Positions 53,775 through 56,042 of a stretch of DNA of 56,042 nt are shown piece by piece. Numbering within the stretch: position 1 is the first letter of the stretch; every line of letters begins with the position of its first letter. The notes beneath the pieces were generated by a model. It worked only from the letters and a program-made list of their open reading frames with translations, did no database searches and was not told where the DNA came from. Origin of the DNA: Crocinitomicaceae bacterium. GTDB lineage: Bacteria > Bacteroidota > Bacteroidia > Flavobacteriales_D > Crocinitomicaceae. The DNA is taken from NCBI GenBank assembly GCA_021740745.1, contig JAIOZF010000009.1:1-56042 (forward strand), read 5' to 3'. The translations under genes and the position numbers were made by a program.

Positions 53775-54710
53775 TTAAAACTTCAAATTTGGATTCTTTT
53801 CTAAAAATTCTTTCTTGCGAAGAACTAGTTGCTCTTGAAATTTTATCGATTCTTCACTTTCAGGGTGCAAGGCTAAATGATGTTCTGATCGCTTAATTGA
53901 TAAATAGGTATTTGCTATTACATCTGTTTGAACAGTGAAAAGAGATTTTGATAGTTTTTCCCAAATGTATTGAATTGCCAATTCGTTGGGATGAACCAAA
54001 TCTTCTTTAAAATAACGGTAGTCACGTAATTCATCGATGACGATTTCATAGGATGGAAAATAGAAACAATTTTCTTGCTTCACCAAATCATGAACTAGTT
54101 GGATTAAAATTGACTTGCTATGATTGTTCTCAATAATTCCATCTTTAATTTGTCGAACGGGACTAACAGTGAAAAACACCTTCAACAAAGGATTAAAAGC
54201 TTTAAGTAAATTCAAGGTATATTGCCATTGATGAAGCATTTCAGCAGAAGTAGTTAATTCCTTTTGAAACAAACTCGATGGCATTTTGTGGCAATTACCA
54301 ACTGCGATATTTAATTCCTGATGCACATAGGCATGGGCAGTTCCAAAAGTAATGAAAAGATACTCTGCATTTCGAAGGCGCTCCTTCCAAGCAGCTCTTG
54401 TATCATTTAATTGACTCGAAAGTTCAGCCAAAGACATAGCATATTTTTTTGCCCCAGCATCCCACGACAGAAAAACATCTTTTCGATTTAGGATGCGTTC
54501 AGTTTCTATACCTTGGATGGTTTCATCAATGAATCTTGCTAGCACCGTTGGATGAAAAATTGTTCCGAAGGGATTTGCATCCACATTAAAACCATTCTCA
54601 TGAAAGCGCTCGCTGATGTCATCTGAAAAACAACTCCCTAAAAACAGGATTTGCTGCGTATGATCAATCTTAGACGAGTATTCAGGAATTTCAAACGATA
54701 AAGTATGCAT
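53775..54710 (-). CDS. GSCFA domain-containing protein
   Basis: 311 aa, cytoplasmic. The domain name is the conserved start motif GSCFA; here ILFLGSCFSDDI (residues about 22-33), followed by NPFGTIFHP, LFITFGTAHAYVH, VFFTVSPVRQIKDG and VHPNELAIQYIWEKL, a typical GSCFA pattern related to SGNH-like hydrolases. Substrate unknown. 4 nt downstream of recN, so co-transcribed. Confidence 0.9.
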   Translation of the reverse strand: MHTLSFEIPEYSSKIDHTQQILFLGSCFSDDISERFHENGFNVDANPFGTIFHPTVLARFIDETIQGIETERILNRKDVFLSWDAGAKKYAMSLAELSSQLNDTRAAWKERLRNAEYLFITFGTAHAYVHQELNIAVGNCHKMPSSLFQKELTTSAEMLHQWQYTLNLLKAFNPLLKVFFTVSPVRQIKDGIIENNHSKSILIQLVHDLVKQENCFYFPSYEIVIDELRDYRYFKEDLVHPNELAIQYIWEKLSKSLFTVQTDVIANTYLSIKRSEHHLALHPESEESIKFQEQLVLRKKEFLEKNPNLKF

Positions 54711-54714
54711 GTAC

Positions 54715-56042
54715 TTAGGAATTCATCAGATTTTTAGCATTCAAAATTGCTGCATCACTGATTTCTTCGCCACTCATTAAACGCGCAACTTCATGAATAT
54801 GATCCTCTTCATTCAATAAACGAACAGAGGTTAAAGTTCTATCATTTACGAGGTTTTTCTCGACTTTGAAATGGTGTTTCGCTTTTGCAGCAACTTGCGG
54901 TAAATGCGTAATCGCTAATAATTGCACTTGATTCGACATTTTATCGAGCAAAGTTCCAATTTTTTGCGCCACTTCCCCAGAAACACCTGTATCAATTTCA
55001 TCAAACAACACCGTTGGCAATTGTTTTTTCTCTGAGATTAATTTTTGTAGAGCAAGCATTACGCGTGATAATTCTCCCCCACTCGCTGCCTTTTCAATCG
55101 CAATTGGCTCCATTCCTTTGTTTGCCGAAAATAACATCACAATATCTGTTATTCCAGTTGCGGAAATATCTTCCTTCTTTGTCAAGTGAAAATTAAAACG
55201 TGTATCCACTAATTTTAAATCACTCAACAAGGACTGTATATTCCCTTCAATTTCAGCAATCTTTGCAATTCTGCCTTCGTGTAAGTGATTTCCAGCATCA
55301 ATTAAACGCTTGTGAAGTGCATTTACTTCAAGTTCTAAGGCATCGATTCGTTGTTCAATTTTTTCCGTTCCTTCAATACTTTGACTGAATGATTCGAACA
55401 ATTCAATTAATTCTCGTTGCTCATTCACATTGTGCTTACGCAACAAGTGATTGTATTTATCTAAACGCTGTGTTAGTTCATCCAGTTTTGCGGGATCAAT
55501 ATCAACAGCATCCAATTTTCTATATACATCGCTATCTAATTCCTTTAATTCCACTAAAACAGAATTAATTCGCTTGAAATAATCCTCTAAATCCGAATCA
55601 AAATGCTTGATTTTATCCAAATTTGATTTTAATTCAGCTAGACTTGACAATACACCTTGATCCGAAGAAAGCCGGTCATTTAGCGACGCCAATACAATTT
55701 TTATATCATTTGAATTTTCAATAAGATTAAAATCTCTTTCCATTTCAGAAAAATTCACCTTCATCAAATTCAATTCGTCTAATTCTTGTAATTGAAACTG
55801 ATTGTAATCCTTTTGTTTGAGCAATTCGGCTAAATCTGCCTTCAATTTCTTTAAATCGTTGTGCTTCGATTTATGTTCAGCGTATAAATGACCATAAACC
55901 TCCCGCTCTGACATTAAACCAGAAAGAACATCAAGAACATCCAATTGAAACTGTTTGCTCTTTAATTCAAGCGTATTGTACTGTGAATGGATATACACCA
56001 AGCGACTGGTAAGTTCTTTTAAGATATTTAGTTGAACTGGAG
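54715..56042 (-). CDS. recN: DNA repair protein RecN (3' part; 5' end outside window)
   Basis: SMC-like ATPase for double-strand break repair. The reading frame is open to the window edge, so the N-terminal Walker A is missing. Seen: a long coiled-coil (for example RDFNLIENSNDIKIVLASLNDRLSS), then ABC signature ASGGELSRVMLALQ and Walker B TVLFDEIDTGVSGEVA, the D-loop-like region and ITHLPQVAAKAKHHFKVEK. The internal TTG at 56001 is not the start. Ends 4 nt before the GSCFA gene. Confidence 0.95.
   Translation of the reverse strand, partial: PVQLNILKELTSRLVYIHSQYNTLELKSKQFQLDVLDVLSGLMSEREVYGHLYAEHKSKHNDLKKLKADLAELLKQKDYNQFQLQELDELNLMKVNFSEMERDFNLIENSNDIKIVLASLNDRLSSDQGVLSSLAELKSNLDKIKHFDSDLEDYFKRINSVLVELKELDSDVYRKLDAVDIDPAKLDELTQRLDKYNHLLRKHNVNEQRELIELFESFSQSIEGTEKIEQRIDALELEVNALHKRLIDAGNHLHEGRIAKIAEIEGNIQSLLSDLKLVDTRFNFHLTKKEDISATGITDIVMLFSANKGMEPIAIEKAASGGELSRVMLALQKLISEKKQLPTVLFDEIDTGVSGEVAQKIGTLLDKMSNQVQLLAITHLPQVAAKAKHHFKVEKNLVNDRTLTSVRLLNEEDHIHEVARLMSGEEISDAAILNAKNLMNS

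Overview
This 56 kb window is ordinary chromosome from a member of the Bacteroidota, most likely the order Flavobacteriales; the family is a guess (Crocinitomicaceae/Fluviicola-like). The evidence is AT-rich DNA and many lineage markers: a type IX secretion (T9SS) sorting domain, a CHU_C-like (gliding-motility C-terminal) domain, DUF4301, GSCFA, DUF4956 next to a VTC polyphosphate polymerase domain, tandem TlpA-like lipoproteins, menaquinone MenB, and TAnnTTTG -7 promoter boxes, two of them with a TTG/TTTG -33 element. I see no tRNA, rRNA, CRISPR array, insertion sequence or prophage. Coding density is very high. The only gap longer than 300 bases is 5307-5978, which is filled with a mosaic repeat.

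Layout. 1-5.3 kb: 3' part of ftsK, an exported M14 zinc carboxypeptidase and a small membrane protein. 5.3-6.0 kb: a repeat block arranged A-A-B-A-A-B between convergent genes. 6-8.2 kb: secreted PI-PLC-like protein and two outer-membrane barrel-like proteins. 8.4-15.4 kb: fabI, a membrane lysozyme-like protein paired with a phosphodiester glycosidase lipoprotein, a metallo-beta-lactamase-fold hydrolase, a secreted vWA-like/LRR protein and an ATP-cone/PD-(D/E)XK nuclease. 15.4-20.4 kb: DUF423, polysaccharide deacetylase and wecB (surface polysaccharide), radC, a DCC thiol oxidoreductase and an alpha/beta hydrolase.

20.5-26.2 kb is a tight + strand operon: lipoprotein, an Rpe-type epimerase fused to a CBS pair, type I-beta DAHP synthase, KdsC-like phosphatase, a saccharopine/alanine dehydrogenase-family enzyme and an MFS transporter. 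26.2-28.4 kb: methyltransferase and DUF4301. 28.4-36.2 kb on the - strand: VTC domain and DUF4956 end at their own terminator; they are followed by lpxK, punA, gatB, two TlpA-like genes and lpxH. 36.4-41.2 kb: purT, a membrane protein, an NagZ-like GH3 lipoprotein, a YdjM-type membrane protein and hydroxybutyryl-CoA dehydrogenase. 41.3-46.8 kb on the - strand: WG-repeat protein, TonB-like protein, AAC(3)-like protein, menB and a phosphodiesterase. 47-56 kb: ribosomal protein bL31B, beta-helix lipoprotein, T9SS substrate, mdh, an ECF sigma factor with a membrane partner that ends in a CHU_C-like domain, a GSCFA protein and the 3' part of recN.

The most interesting points are the Rpe-CBS fusion in an aromatic/Kdo-type operon, the sigma factor paired with a membrane-tethered CHU_C-like protein, the ATP-cone nuclease, the higher-order repeat block, and several genes whose TAnnTTTG box lies 4-5 nt before the start codon, which would make leaderless mRNAs. 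All functions are inferred from sequence by eye; no searches were run.
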